Below, piece after piece: positions 22,717 through 33,715 of a stretch of DNA of 64,000 nt. Position 1 is the first letter of the stretch, and each line of letters begins with the position of its first letter. The position numbers were made by a program, and so were the translations under genes. The DNA comes from Lepidodermella squamata (Eukaryota; Gastrotricha). The notes under the pieces are model-generated. The model did not search any database. It had not been told where the DNA came from and was given only the letters and a program-made list of their open reading frames with translations. The DNA lies in assembly GCA_047495785.1 (NCBI GenBank), contig JBLDXI010000029.1, forward strand, positions 1,488,001 through 1,552,000, read 5' to 3'.

Positions 22717-23504
22717 TAGAGAAATCAGGATTAAAGTAATAAATTTCGTGGTCTATCTGTCAAAATGTGAAGACTATCGAAAAGTATTTTTTTACAGGTA
22801 GACAACAGCCAATAATTCTTGAATATTAGTTACCTAGTCAGGATTTTATTAATTTTTAGCGTATTAATTTTCAAAGATGATTATTTCTACGAATATGAAG
22901 CTTCACATAATTTGTATGAAGTTCACCGTAATGGAAGATTTTTTCCTGACAGTAACCTTACATGTGTTAAGGTTTAAGGTTAATAATTGTTTAGATGCTT
23001 GCCCATAGTCCGATGAATGGATGGGTTTACGGGTTTGAGGCCAAGTTATATAAACACGTTTAGGAGACGTTCTGTCGTGCTGTTCTTTCTTTATCTCTTT
23101 TCTGCTGCGGTATTACACATCAAAACTGGCCTCGTTAACAGGGACCTCAAGGTGTTGCCTCGCTCTCGGTAGAAAAAAATGAGCAATTACTTCTAGAAAC
23201 AACTATTAGTAATCATTGCACATAATAATGTGTGGAACGAATGGAAAGTGCTGAGTTCAGTGCATAAGAATTATTCCTTGAAAGAATCGGAATTAAAACG
23301 GGTCTTTCCGAACAGTCTGCCATTTATTTCAAACAATTATATGAATTATAGGGGTGTAACAAGCAATAGCTTTGTAAGCTAGTATATATATAACCTTTCG
23401 AAGGTGCTATTTCTGCTCATCAACTTGAGTTTCGAACACTAGCACATGAGAGCAATTGAAGACGATGACGAAAACATCTTCTGTCAAACAAGATGCGCGT
23501 GTTT
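22717..23504. other. Intergenic, GILT array to receptor cluster
   Basis: AT-rich sequence. No gene, element or repeat recognised. Confidence 0.5.
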
Positions 23505-25826
23505 TCATCGGTTGCGAGGTCCAAAAACATTGACTTTGCGAGATTTCTCGTCAAATTTGCTAAGCATTTGCGGCGACGGTAGTCGAGGCACTTTACCTGC
23601 AAGACCTGCTCCGCTTCTGTACAGTAAAGCAGCAACTAGACCTGATTGAATCTGAATTCCAACTGCAGCAGCGATATTCTGGCCACTCGTCGATTTCAGC
23701 ATAAAGACTACAGCTGTAATTGCCAGAAATAAAGTTGAAGAGAAAGCTATAGCGACGGCTAATCGCTTTACGAAGGGATAATATGGCAAGTACCGATTCC
23801 CCTTGAGTTGAACTACGTAAATTAATCCTGCTCCAAGAACGGCGAGATTCAATGCCACTAGAGTTGCCAGCCATTGACCCTTAAAATTCGACGTGCAGGT
23901 GATAGAATACTCTTCAACATAAGTATCGGTTTCGGCAATGTAGGATCTGGAATTTCCCTGTTTGGCAAGCACTGCGCGGTAAGGATCAGACGTTAACCAA
24001 CAGATAATAATGGCAAAATTTAGGAGCGGGACCACAAGTGTCCTGATGACGAATGCAACTTCCTCCTTTGCAGGATTCGGCGTGCGATATTTGCGAGGCG
24101 AATTTCGCAGCAAGACTTTCAAAGCAGATCTCAGACGGAAAACCAAGAAGCTGTAAAGAAGTGACTGGCCCAAAGCTACGGCAAATAAGCTTGCCCTACA
24201 AACAGTGTTGTTGCTAAGCATGGTCGGAGTTACCAAAAGACTAGAACCCCCTGCTGAGAGCACAAAATTCAGCATTAAGAGAACGGCGTCATATCTTCCA
24301 ACGAGCTCCTTCTTATCAGTCGAAATAATGGAGGTAACACCGCTGATTTGGAAAATTATAATCAAGCAAGCCGTTGCTGTCAATATACCAAAAACGGTAA
24401 TTGGAATTCCGGCATCGACAAATTCTTCAAAAGCAGCATCTTTGGGTAGAAAATCTGGCGCGAAATCCGCTATCACACGTATTTTAAATAACGAAGTGTC
24501 GTTGGCCGTCGTTGCATTGTCATCCAGAGCTATCGCATACCGGGCCTGAAGTCCAGTTTCCTGCGTCCAAGTAGATAAAAGCTGCGTATCGTAGTCCATT
24601 TCCATTCTGCTAGAGTAGCGAAAGTAGCCGTTTAGCATGTTTCTATACCTCAACTCGCCTATGCTCTTATTCACAGCGAGCATTATGTTCCTAGGATCGT
24701 TCTTGAAGTCCCTGAGGGTTGAGTTCCGGCTATTAAGAAGTTTCTCTGCCTCAGCCAGCGTGACGACCGAATGCAGAGCCAAATCGTAACACATAAATCG
24801 CAACGGATAATCCGCCATCTTCACATCAACTGGAAATTTCAGCCTGAGGTACGATTCGAAATCAGATGGAGTGTTCCCTAGATAGTCTCGGTTTTCGTCG
24901 TCATCAACATTAGCAAGCTGAGAGGGGGCCCCGAAATATAGCACTCTCACAGCTTGCTCCTTATATATCGAAGTGTTACAGCCTTTTGGGTACAGACTGG
25001 CTGGATACACATTAGGATCAACGAAAGCGTTGATGAACGAGAGGAACAAGTACTTATCTCCCTTTATGCCATTTTTGTATGCCTGGCACAGAAAAGGAAT
25101 CATGAAGAATGGATCAGAATTTTCAATCAAAAAAATTCTGATGTCCTTTGTGACGAATGACTGCATCGAATCATCGCTGAAGTCTGAACTCGCCTCTATA
25201 GCCTGTATCCCTAAGCCGAATCGGTTATGCGTTGCAACTGTGTAACTAGCGCCCTCTAATCCGAAATTATTTTGTGTGGCCGCGAATACTACTGCAGTTT
25301 TCTTCCATGGTGTGAATTGTTTGATAAAGCTGAGTCTTGCCATTACCGTTATTTGAGTAGAAGCCCTGAGACGCCATAGGTTCGGGTACAGGTCTCGCCG
25401 GTTTGCTAGGCCTGTTGACAGGCAAGCCCAACCTACCATTATCATATTCACGTGTGATGATGTTTTTCCCCAACTCTTACAGCCGGGAGTATAGGTCCCA
25501 CCCACTGTTAGAGGCGCTAGGTACAGCCCTGGCTCTGCTGAGTCCATAATTGATCGCATGAAGTCGATGCTTGTCGACGTTACCAGAGAACCTTGAGGTC
25601 CTTCGTCGCGATGCTCGAATTCGAGGTGGTAGTCGGGCAGAATATCAGAGCAATTGTTAGCGAAATCGTAAGCTGTTTGGAAGGCCCATCGACAGTTTCT
25701 ATTATCCCCGGCGTTCTGAAACAACGGTATGAAGAATATTGTTCGCAGGCGGTACAGCTTGCTTGATACCGCGTGATCAATGAACACAGAGAGGATTAGA
25801 ACCCGCAGCGAAATTGCAAATACCAT
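23505..25826 (-). CDS. GABA-B-like class C G-protein-coupled receptor, intronless
   Basis: A single 773-aa frame. Residues 1-21 form a signal peptide. Residues about 30-450 form a bilobed ligand-binding (ANF-receptor/Venus-flytrap) domain with PLTVGGTYTPGCKSW, FIKQFTPWKK and FMCYDLALHSVVTLAEAEKLL. About 475-735 hold seven hydrophobic segments, starting GIPITVFGILTATACLIIIF. There is no cysteine-rich domain between the binding domain and the membrane region, as in GABA-B and unlike mGluR or taste receptors. It is expected to sit in the plasma membrane and couple to G proteins; the ligand is unknown. It is intronless, whereas the neighbour at 26446-29271 has seven exons. Confidence 0.88.
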   Translation of the reverse strand: MVFAISLRVLILSVFIDHAVSSKLYRLRTIFFIPLFQNAGDNRNCRWAFQTAYDFANNCSDILPDYHLEFEHRDEGPQGSLVTSTSIDFMRSIMDSAEPGLYLAPLTVGGTYTPGCKSWGKTSSHVNMIMVGWACLSTGLANRRDLYPNLWRLRASTQITVMARLSFIKQFTPWKKTAVVFAATQNNFGLEGASYTVATHNRFGLGIQAIEASSDFSDDSMQSFVTKDIRIFLIENSDPFFMIPFLCQAYKNGIKGDKYLFLSFINAFVDPNVYPASLYPKGCNTSIYKEQAVRVLYFGAPSQLANVDDDENRDYLGNTPSDFESYLRLKFPVDVKMADYPLRFMCYDLALHSVVTLAEAEKLLNSRNSTLRDFKNDPRNIMLAVNKSIGELRYRNMLNGYFRYSSRMEMDYDTQLLSTWTQETGLQARYAIALDDNATTANDTSLFKIRVIADFAPDFLPKDAAFEEFVDAGIPITVFGILTATACLIIIFQISGVTSIISTDKKELVGRYDAVLLMLNFVLSAGGSSLLVTPTMLSNNTVCRASLFAVALGQSLLYSFLVFRLRSALKVLLRNSPRKYRTPNPAKEEVAFVIRTLVVPLLNFAIIICWLTSDPYRAVLAKQGNSRSYIAETDTYVEEYSITCTSNFKGQWLATLVALNLAVLGAGLIYVVQLKGNRYLPYYPFVKRLAVAIAFSSTLFLAITAVVFMLKSTSGQNIAAAVGIQIQSGLVAALLYRSGAGLAGKVPRLPSPQMLSKFDEKSRKVNVFGPRNR

Positions 25827-26445
25827 TGTAGGTTGCGTGAATGAAAGTTACTGACAAGTTTTCGAATGCAGCTTCTAATACAGCTGTTACGGGCCCTCGT
25901 TGGATTTAAGTTTTCTGCGTGGTTTTCTGCCGTGTCTGATGTCTCATTTTTCATGACGTCTTTGAAACATCCGCTCAATCGAGGCTCGCACACCTCTACG
26001 GCACACCTCTACTCTGAAATGCCAATCGCAAAATACTTGATGGTCGAAATGATTATTCAGCGAAGATTCTGTTCCTGAATCTGGATCGTCAATAGCTATT
26101 ATAATGGTTTGAACGTTTTGCGATTGAACCTTTCCAACGCTCCCACATTGTGAATAAGTGGACGTAAAATTGCCGGAAAAAGACGTTCATGCCCTCAACC
26201 AGGTTTTCCGTTTCCGTTTTTTCTCATGTCTCGGTCCGGTAGACTGAATTCAATGCCGCAACGCTCCAATGTGTGTGCTGCGAACAGATTCGTCAAAAAA
26301 TGACACAAATTGATAAAATGGCAGGTCAAAAACTTTAACCTACTTTATTGGACATAATGTAGTATTATAACATTACTACACTGTTTTTTTAATTGAACTA
26401 TCCCAAACGCTTCATTTCAACATTGCAGCACAATAGTACTCTTCT
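25827..26445. other. Intergenic, receptor 1 to receptor 2
   Basis: Non-coding. It includes the 5' flank of the intronless receptor and the 3' flank of the spliced one. No other feature seen. Confidence 0.5.
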
Positions 26446-29271
26446 CTATCTCTGTGACGTGGGAGCAGGGCTGACTCCACGCACGAAGGAATTCCAAATC
26501 CTTCGAATGCCCGATGGCTGATTCGCAGTACTTGCGCTGCTAGATGCAGCACCAACTTTGTAGACTCTCGCCATTCTCGGCAAGAAAATTGTGCAGATCG
26601 GGACGGCTGAAAACCCCAGCGAGTACCAAGCGATAGCGGTCGTCAGCGAAGAAGGCTGCGTCCAAAATATGGCAACTGTTGCAATCTCAGCTACAACAAA
26701 CACTAAGCAGCCATACAAGCAGATTGTCACAAACTTGGTGTCAGTAATAACCGCTGGCTTCTACAAAAATAACAAAAGTATAAACAGCGAAATTGATGAA
26801 TAAACCAAATTACCCCTCTTATTGCAAGAATCAGAAATGCCGATCTCAGAATTGCGATGATATTAAAACCTACAATCACTCCAATGATACCCTGTGTAAT
26901 GGCTGCGTTCAAGTTGGAAAAGCATGAGTAGTAGGAAAATTGGTACACAATGCTAGTGAATCTTGATGAGGGCGGAAGGGGCGATTTTACTATGGCAGCA
27001 GTTATCGGTCTAATGCCGAACCAAATAGCTAGAAAGACCGCGACCAGACTTGTGTAACCGCAGATGAAGTAAATCCCCTTCCTCATCAACTTTGCAGCTT
27101 CCTTCTGGAAGGAAACACTCGACGTGCTGACCTTTGTTTTGGTGCGCATGTGCCGATAAGCGAGTATATTTGAGATTTCCAGCTTTGCGTAGAGACTTCC
27201 GAATACGATGGAGAAACCAAGGAAAAGGAGAATATAAGAACAAGTGCAGCTCCAAGCGATGTTACTTCCACTCCAAGTTGCTATGAAAAAAACATGGCAT
27301 TGAATCAAGAAGCATCCTATCAGAATCGGATAGTTGAGAGCTGGCAAGATTCGTATTGAACCCAAGAAAGTTTTGCTAATAATTGTAAGGCGAACCAAGC
27401 CAATTGTTATGATGGCAAAGACTGCGCCAGTGGCTAATATAAGTAAATTCTTCATTTATGCTCTAAATTTCAAGTTCAACCTACCGTACAGAGATCCACC
27501 AACGCCAGTTTCAATTAGTGGCTTCATGATGACAATGATTTGGAGGCTGTCCGGAGGTGCATTGCCATCAAAAGTGCTCCAGGTTATTGGTCTTCTATCA
27601 ACTACTTTGTATCCCAATGCACTGTCCAGCTGATAGGCCTGCACGGGAACTAAGCTCCACCCACCCATCGAATTCTGCCGCATCTGGGAAATAGCAGTCA
27701 AGGAATACCCCGCCGACCATCCTTTCACCTCCATATCCGGATCCAACGGGTAATCATTGACCAGACCACGAAAGCCGACATTGTAAATGCTCTTCTCCAT
27801 TATACGGACAAATTCATCACCTGAGGTTTTGAATTTCTCACCTCCAGTGACCCAGTCGGAAAGTGTCTGGTTACCTGATCAAATACATTGGAATTAAATT
27901 TAGAGATAAGCACTCAGTTAATTTACGTTGATTGAGTAGCTTCTCCGTTTCATTAAGCCAAAACGCTGTGAATAAGATATTTTCGTACATGCGAAGTGGG
28001 TTACTTATCGAGGTAGTAACGCGGGGCGGTTTTTCGATTCGATCTTCCATGATTGCTTCGAAGTCACGCGCTGACATTCCTGATATATCGGTCATCTTTC
28101 CATCAGCCATTTCCGTGTTAGTGTGAACAGTGAGAAAAAACGAGTAACGCAGCATTTCGACCTGCATTGCGATTGTACACCACTCTTTAGTCAACGGCGC
28201 GTTTGAGTAGTCGCCTGGGGTGGCGACAGAGTTGAAAATGAAGACATAATTCGGACCATAAACGCCTGTTTTGTATAGCAGGCATAAATAATCCATGGAG
28301 TAATCCCCGGGTAAAACGATAATTCGGGCGTCATTCACTGTTGCTTCCTCAATAGCTGTTGCCATCCGCCCTATCGGGTCTGGGTTTGGTACAACCAGAT
28401 CGACCGCAGCGTATCCAATGAGGGTCATGCCAAGGCGATCCATCTCGCTTATAAGTCTTCGATCACGCTTGAAAATGAACATTCGCTATAAGTATTTTCG
28501 ATTATTGGATCAAAGTCCCAGTTAGTTACCTCAGGACCTCCTTCTGAAGTGATTTGGGTGATAAATGCGGCCTTCTTCCAACCGTTTTGCTTCATAAAGT
28601 GGGCAACCGCAGCTTGCCTATCTAGAAATGTTGTTCCGAAAGCGTAGAATGCTCGATTCAATGCGCGGTTACTCATTATATCAGCATTTGCATAGCAGGC
28701 AGACTGTGATAATCAAATATCATTATAGGAATAAACAAGCAAACTAACCGCATGCTTACCCCTGAAAAGTTGTAATGATGGAAAATTGGCGGTGTTTTGC
28801 GCCAGCCGCTGTTGTAACCTGCAAAGACTGGCAGACGATCCGACTTTCCCGGCTCAGTCAGTATTGGCATCAAACGGGAAAGAGGGCTCGTGAAATACTA
28901 TACAGATTTCGTCACCTTTGCAATTTAAATTAAACATTACTAACCAGAAGATTCTCAGCTTCATCGTACACATCAACAACAAGTTCGTAGTTGGGCAGTA
29001 GATTGGGGATCATCTGCACGCGTTCGAGAGCCAACTGCATCGACATGGAGCCAAGAGGACCTCTTGAAACCAACGGAGCAAAGATGTGCACCGTCATGTT
29101 GTAGAAAAGTGAAGCGACTATGGCTATCTGCTTGCGTGGGGGTGAAGTTCGATTGCCAAGATTGCCAGTTAGCCTAGCTGGCAACTTCGAGCCGATCATC
29201 GACAGTTTAGCCGTCTTAGTAACTTGTATTGCCATGACGGCCATCAAGCAAACTCCGAACATTTTCGTCAT
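26446..29271 (-). CDS. GABA-B-like class C receptor with seven exons
   Basis: Exons 29271-28945, 28897-28760, 28703-28530, 28485-27927, 27874-27485, 27433-26814 and 26760-26446 join in frame to about 840 aa. All six introns are only 44-56 bp. The binding domain reads MSMQLALERVQMIPNLLPNY, then NFSG|SACYANADIMSN, FMKQNGWKKAAFIT and the lobe-2 CLLYKTGVYGPNYVF. The membrane part starts ATGAVFAIITIGLVRLTI and ends about 50 residues before the C-terminus. Five boundaries (three complete introns and both ends of the adjoining exons) are matched exactly by the partial paralogue at 61763-63999, including equal exon lengths of 390 and 620 nt. Confidence 0.85.
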
Positions 29272-30527
29272 TTTGTTGAAAATTTGTCCCGCTCACTTTA
29301 GATGAAATGGGCAGGACAATCTTTGGACTTTTAGAGTGCATACAATCCTGCTAATCAAGTAATTGCACGCAAACGAATCGTCACGTTCAGTCGTGCGAGT
29401 GAAATTTGGCTTTTTATTTTAATTGGTGCCATACTCGATCTCGAGCGGCATTGAGGGGGCTTTATGTCAGGTCGTCAGTTATTGAAACGTATCTTGATCG
29501 TGACTATCTTATGGAGCTTCACCCATCATATTTTTAACATTCTTCATCATTAGGAACAGTTTCGAAGAACCGTGCTTCGTAGTCGCTTGTGCTAAGTTTC
29601 TCTCTCTATGTGGAAACTGTGTATTTCGAATGCTTTCGTCGAACAGTTGTCCTTCGAGATAACAAATTTTTACTCCAACTAATTTGCGCTAGACGCTAAG
29701 CTCATCGTGAAGTATTTCTCGACGCAGAAGACTTCCTACACAACTGTCGTAAGGACTGTCTGATGTGTGCACTATATATTTTACGTTTGGTTTCGTCCGA
29801 TTTTAATTTGACTAATTGAAAATAATATCTATTTTCTTTTACCTTTTAAACTTGATTATCACCAGTTGTCTCCAAAGCATTCATTGCATCACAATCAAGG
29901 CATCACAATCAGCGATCCGTTCTCAAACAGAGTCAAGGGAACTTATCCTCTATTAGGTGTTGATTGCCCTATGTCCCTACGAGCCATATACGAGCAATTA
30001 ATAATTAATCATAATATTTACATGATGCGCTGGGTAGACGAAAAATTGTCAGTTTTGACCCGATAGCAGGAATGAACAAATTTCATTCAAAATCATTCAC
30101 TTTACTGGATGTTGCCGGAAGTCTGCGGGGTCTTGCAGATAAGTGATATCGACTCTAAAGCACTTAGGGAATTGCTGGGATTACTTAAACTGAATTCCAG
30201 CTCACGGAAGCGTGCGTACATTCTGTTTTCGATCGAAATATATCACTGATCACAAGACCATCAGCCGTTTTTTGAAGAAAGTCTGGACCAAAGCTCGGAT
30301 ATTATAGGGAGTCGAACTTTGCCATGAATTGATTTCATTTTACTCTCGGCTTTGTTCGATTTCTACTAGTTAGTTCAGGATGTTGTGCCCGATCTTGACA
30401 TCAACGATAGAAATACGATGAAATTCGAAGCCTGATTTTCATTGAGCACACCACGCTCAAAAGGAAGCAGCTCGATTGTAAAAAGATCCATGATCATCGA
30501 ACGTTTTATTTCGTTTTCTTTCAGCAG
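29272..30527. other. Divergent intergenic region between two receptors
   Basis: Lies between the minus-strand seven-exon receptor and the plus-strand intronless receptor, so it should hold both promoters. I see no convincing conserved box and no gene. Confidence 0.5.
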
Positions 30528-32597
30528 ATGATTTTAGTATTCAAGAACATGGTTTTTGCAGTTTCTATTCTTTATATGGCCTTGGCTGCCATAGCATTGG
30601 GACAGCGAAGACCTAGTCAACCATTGCTAATACTCTCTGTTCTAGAAGCCGGAATGGACGGGGAAGAAATTGCGACATGTCAGGTCGCCCAAGAAAAGGC
30701 GATCAAAGCTGCCAATAACAGAAGCGATTTGCTACCTGGCTACGATATCGAACTCGAATTTCTGAACGAAGTTTCAGGTGTAGTAACCTTCGCTGGGAAT
30801 CACTTTGAAAGCCCGCATTCGGAAGTTCTAATTTCTCCTATTATTATTATTGGACTAGCGCAAGGCCGTGGCTTTAAAACACTCAATTCGATAGCCTCCT
30901 ATTTCAATTCCGTTATAATTCCTTCTCATGAGAGCCAAACACAGTCACTGAATCTCGCAGAGGTGAATTTTCTTAAAAGTCTTACATCTATTAGGAAGCT
31001 CGCCATTTTCACTAATATGGACTCTAATAACATTGAAACTGCAATCAATTTGAACAATGCTCTGACATCTAATGGATTCCGAATCGCCAGACTTGAAATA
31101 GTCCACGAAATCAGTGATGCTCTAATTTTATCTATCAAAGAATCCGACATTAGGGTATTCGATCTCAAATTCAATAATAGGATCTTGTTCGATATCCTCT
31201 GTCGAATGTATGCATATGGACTGAAAGGTGATAGATATCTGTTTTTGACCTCGAATGAGAAACCTAATGTAAGCCTGCCTTTTTCTGCATATCCTAAGGG
31301 ATGTATGTGGCATATGCTTATGGAGCAGCTCGCAAGAACGATTTTCTACACACCTCATAATTTTTGTTATGACTCAGTTTCAATTGCTGTGGATACTTTG
31401 AAACGAGTGGAAACTAGCCTTTCAGCTGTCAATCTCACACTCATGGATTTCAAGAAAAACCAGCACAACAAGGTAAAGCTCTTCGCAAACTTTAGTTTCG
31501 CATCAGTTGTATTGAGAAATGGATATCGATACGAGCCTCAAGTAGCCATTTCAACATACGAACCAGGCAGCAACAATTCACTCCTATACTTACTGAAGGT
31601 AGATCCGATAAACTCCTCCAGTTACAGTATCACTACAATCCAAGGGTTGAGCAGTTCCTTTTATCCTAAAGATGCAGCCTCGGAGATTTTTAGGATGAAA
31701 GGCACTCCACCAGCAATCTTCGTTTTGGTCGTTTTCATCTCCATTTTTCATCTCACTGTCGTTGCCGCACTATCAGTGAAAATGAAACTTAAGGAATCTA
31801 ATAGGCACAAACAACCGACGGCACAGCTGATAATATTCTTGCTGAGCTATTTTACCGCCGATGCCGCTGCATTAATTTCATCTTTTACACCCGAAATGAA
31901 AGCTTGGCATTTCTGCGATGTCTCGTTGTTCTTCAGCGTCATGGGGGTTTCAATGATTTGCGGGTCGGTGGCATTTCACGTTTATTGCAGTCATAGAAGC
32001 ATGCTCCGAGTTCATCAATTTCCAAAATACGCGAAAGCCTACCGAATCAATTCTTATCCAGTTAAGCGATTCATCGTTTGTACTACATCATTCTCACTTC
32101 TTATGGCAGTAATCAACGTAGTTTGGACGAATCATAATCCTATCCGGCTTGAAGTTGCCTCCGATAAAGCAAGGCAATATTTTGAACTAGATGATGTCTA
32201 CGTCACGTCCAGCCACAACATATGCGTATCCGATTCATTGTCAACGAGGCTGGCAGTGTTGATTGCTTGCAATATGACGGTGTTGCAATATGGGGCCTTC
32301 TTTTGCGCCAAGTTGAGGGTCATGAATGGCAAGACTCTCGAGGTAATGCGCGTGGAATTGAGCTCTACATTCACACTGACATTCTTCGTCGCTGGAGTGA
32401 TGATCGGCGCCGCTGTATCAGCTTCGAGTAAGACGTCGGTCTTCCGATTGCAGGAAGAACTTCTAGTTCCACTGTTGCTGCTTTCATTCTCGATAGGGGT
32501 TAGCGTGATTCTGCTTTCGCCATTTACCGCTCAGAAGAACAAAACCCGGCCAAGGCTATTTTTATTGGAAAAACGCGCACCTTGGAACTTCGAATAA
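30528..32597 (+). CDS. Divergent GABA-B-like class C receptor, intronless, shortened binding domain
   Basis: A single 689-aa frame. Start at 30528 or, in frame, 30549 (MVFAVSILYMALAAIALG, a good signal peptide). The binding-domain fold is recognisable (EEIATCQVAQEKAIKAANNR, RMYAYGLKGDRYLFLTSN, NFCYDSVSIAVDTLK). Compared with the 773-aa paralogue it lacks two stretches: one before FLKSLTSIRK and about 50 residues between RTIFYTP and NFCYDS. Seven hydrophobic segments run from about residue 395 (PPAIFVLVVFISIFHLTVV). The frame is fully open, so the shortening is not recent decay. Ligand binding is probably altered or lost. Confidence 0.82.
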   Translation: MILVFKNMVFAVSILYMALAAIALGQRRPSQPLLILSVLEAGMDGEEIATCQVAQEKAIKAANNRSDLLPGYDIELEFLNEVSGVVTFAGNHFESPHSEVLISPIIIIGLAQGRGFKTLNSIASYFNSVIIPSHESQTQSLNLAEVNFLKSLTSIRKLAIFTNMDSNNIETAINLNNALTSNGFRIARLEIVHEISDALILSIKESDIRVFDLKFNNRILFDILCRMYAYGLKGDRYLFLTSNEKPNVSLPFSAYPKGCMWHMLMEQLARTIFYTPHNFCYDSVSIAVDTLKRVETSLSAVNLTLMDFKKNQHNKVKLFANFSFASVVLRNGYRYEPQVAISTYEPGSNNSLLYLLKVDPINSSSYSITTIQGLSSSFYPKDAASEIFRMKGTPPAIFVLVVFISIFHLTVVAALSVKMKLKESNRHKQPTAQLIIFLLSYFTADAAALISSFTPEMKAWHFCDVSLFFSVMGVSMICGSVAFHVYCSHRSMLRVHQFPKYAKAYRINSYPVKRFIVCTTSFSLLMAVINVVWTNHNPIRLEVASDKARQYFELDDVYVTSSHNICVSDSLSTRLAVLIACNMTVLQYGAFFCAKLRVMNGKTLEVMRVELSSTFTLTFFVAGVMIGAAVSASSKTSVFRLQEELLVPLLLLSFSIGVSVILLSPFTAQKNKTRPRLFLLEKRAPWNFE

Positions 32598-32669
32598 AAT
32601 AAGATCACAATGCGCAATAGCAGCGTGGCTGTTTTTCGAAAAACAAAAAATCATTCAACTTGACTACAG

Positions 32670-32679
32670 CAAAATAACT

Positions 32680-32716
<37 letters not shown>

Positions 32717-33560
32717 GTTTTATTTAGCCTCTCCTAGACTGCACGTCATTATACCGTTTCCGGTTTTGAAGAGGGCGAAGGCAGGCAAAGATTGAAAATT
32801 GATCCTTACCCACCCCCACAGTTGAAGATTCTGCTTTTTCCGAAAAATTCATAATTATCAATTGAGTTAACAATCATGCGCCATTCATCTTTTTCAAAGG
32901 ATGCGAGTTCAGCTAATTGTAAATCAGGAATAATTTTGGTTTCAAGTTTATTTTCGCCGGGTTTTTTCTTATCACCTTTTTTCTTAGTACCCTTATTCTT
33001 TTTGTCTTTCGTAGTGTTAGATTTCTTTTTCCGGCGTATTTCCTTAGTGAGTCCTACTTTAATCAAACTCCTATGCACTCCGTTGATCCACCTGGTCCGG
33101 GGTCTTCCTCTGGGTGCAAACCACCCGAACGGGGGCATCCAGGTATAAATTGTATTTATTAGACCTTTTTCATCGTAATCACGTGATCTAACAATGTGCC
33201 CTAAATATCTTAAACGTTGTTTTTCTACTATGCGACTCACTTCAATGAGCCCTCCGCATAGAGCCAGCCTAATATCGATATTTGGAATGTAGTCCATTAG
33301 GTGGACACCTACTATAGATCGGAGCCATCGATACTCTATTGTATTTAGCCTATTTTCTTGGACTATCGAGATGTTCCAGGATTCACAGGCGTAAATGATG
33401 GTAGGTATTATCACGCAAGTTAGGACATTTAATTTTGTTGATATGGAAACCTGATTTTTGTTGCACATAAACTTATTCATAGCCCCGAATACACTACCAG
33501 CCTTAGAAATCCTATAATTCAGTTCCTCGTCAATTTTGCCATCGCTGGTGATAATACTGC
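32670..33560 (-). mobile_element. LINE retrotransposon 3' fragment (reverse transcriptase C-terminal part)
   Basis: The minus-strand frame, 33480-32806 and extendable to about 33560 through KIDEELNYRISKAGSVFGAM, has non-LTR reverse-transcriptase C-terminal motifs: YACESWNIS, RWLRSIVGVHL, KQRLRYLGHIVRS and RGRPRTRWINGVHRSL. It is followed by a Lys-rich stretch, a 3' UTR and an (AAT)n tail at about 32681-32717. No endonuclease or catalytic YxDD part is present, so the copy is 5' truncated. A second, solo 3' end of the same family is at 10366-10476. Confidence 0.85.
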
Positions 33561-33715
33561 AAAATAACTTATTTAACTTTTTACCCGATTTTTAATGTTC
33601 CGGATAATTCTAGTCATAGGTTTTTATTCCAGATGAAACAAGTTTATTAGACAATTAGTTCCTGATACATCAATAAATATCCAGTTAGGCATGGCTGTAA
33701 GTCCCATCCAATATT

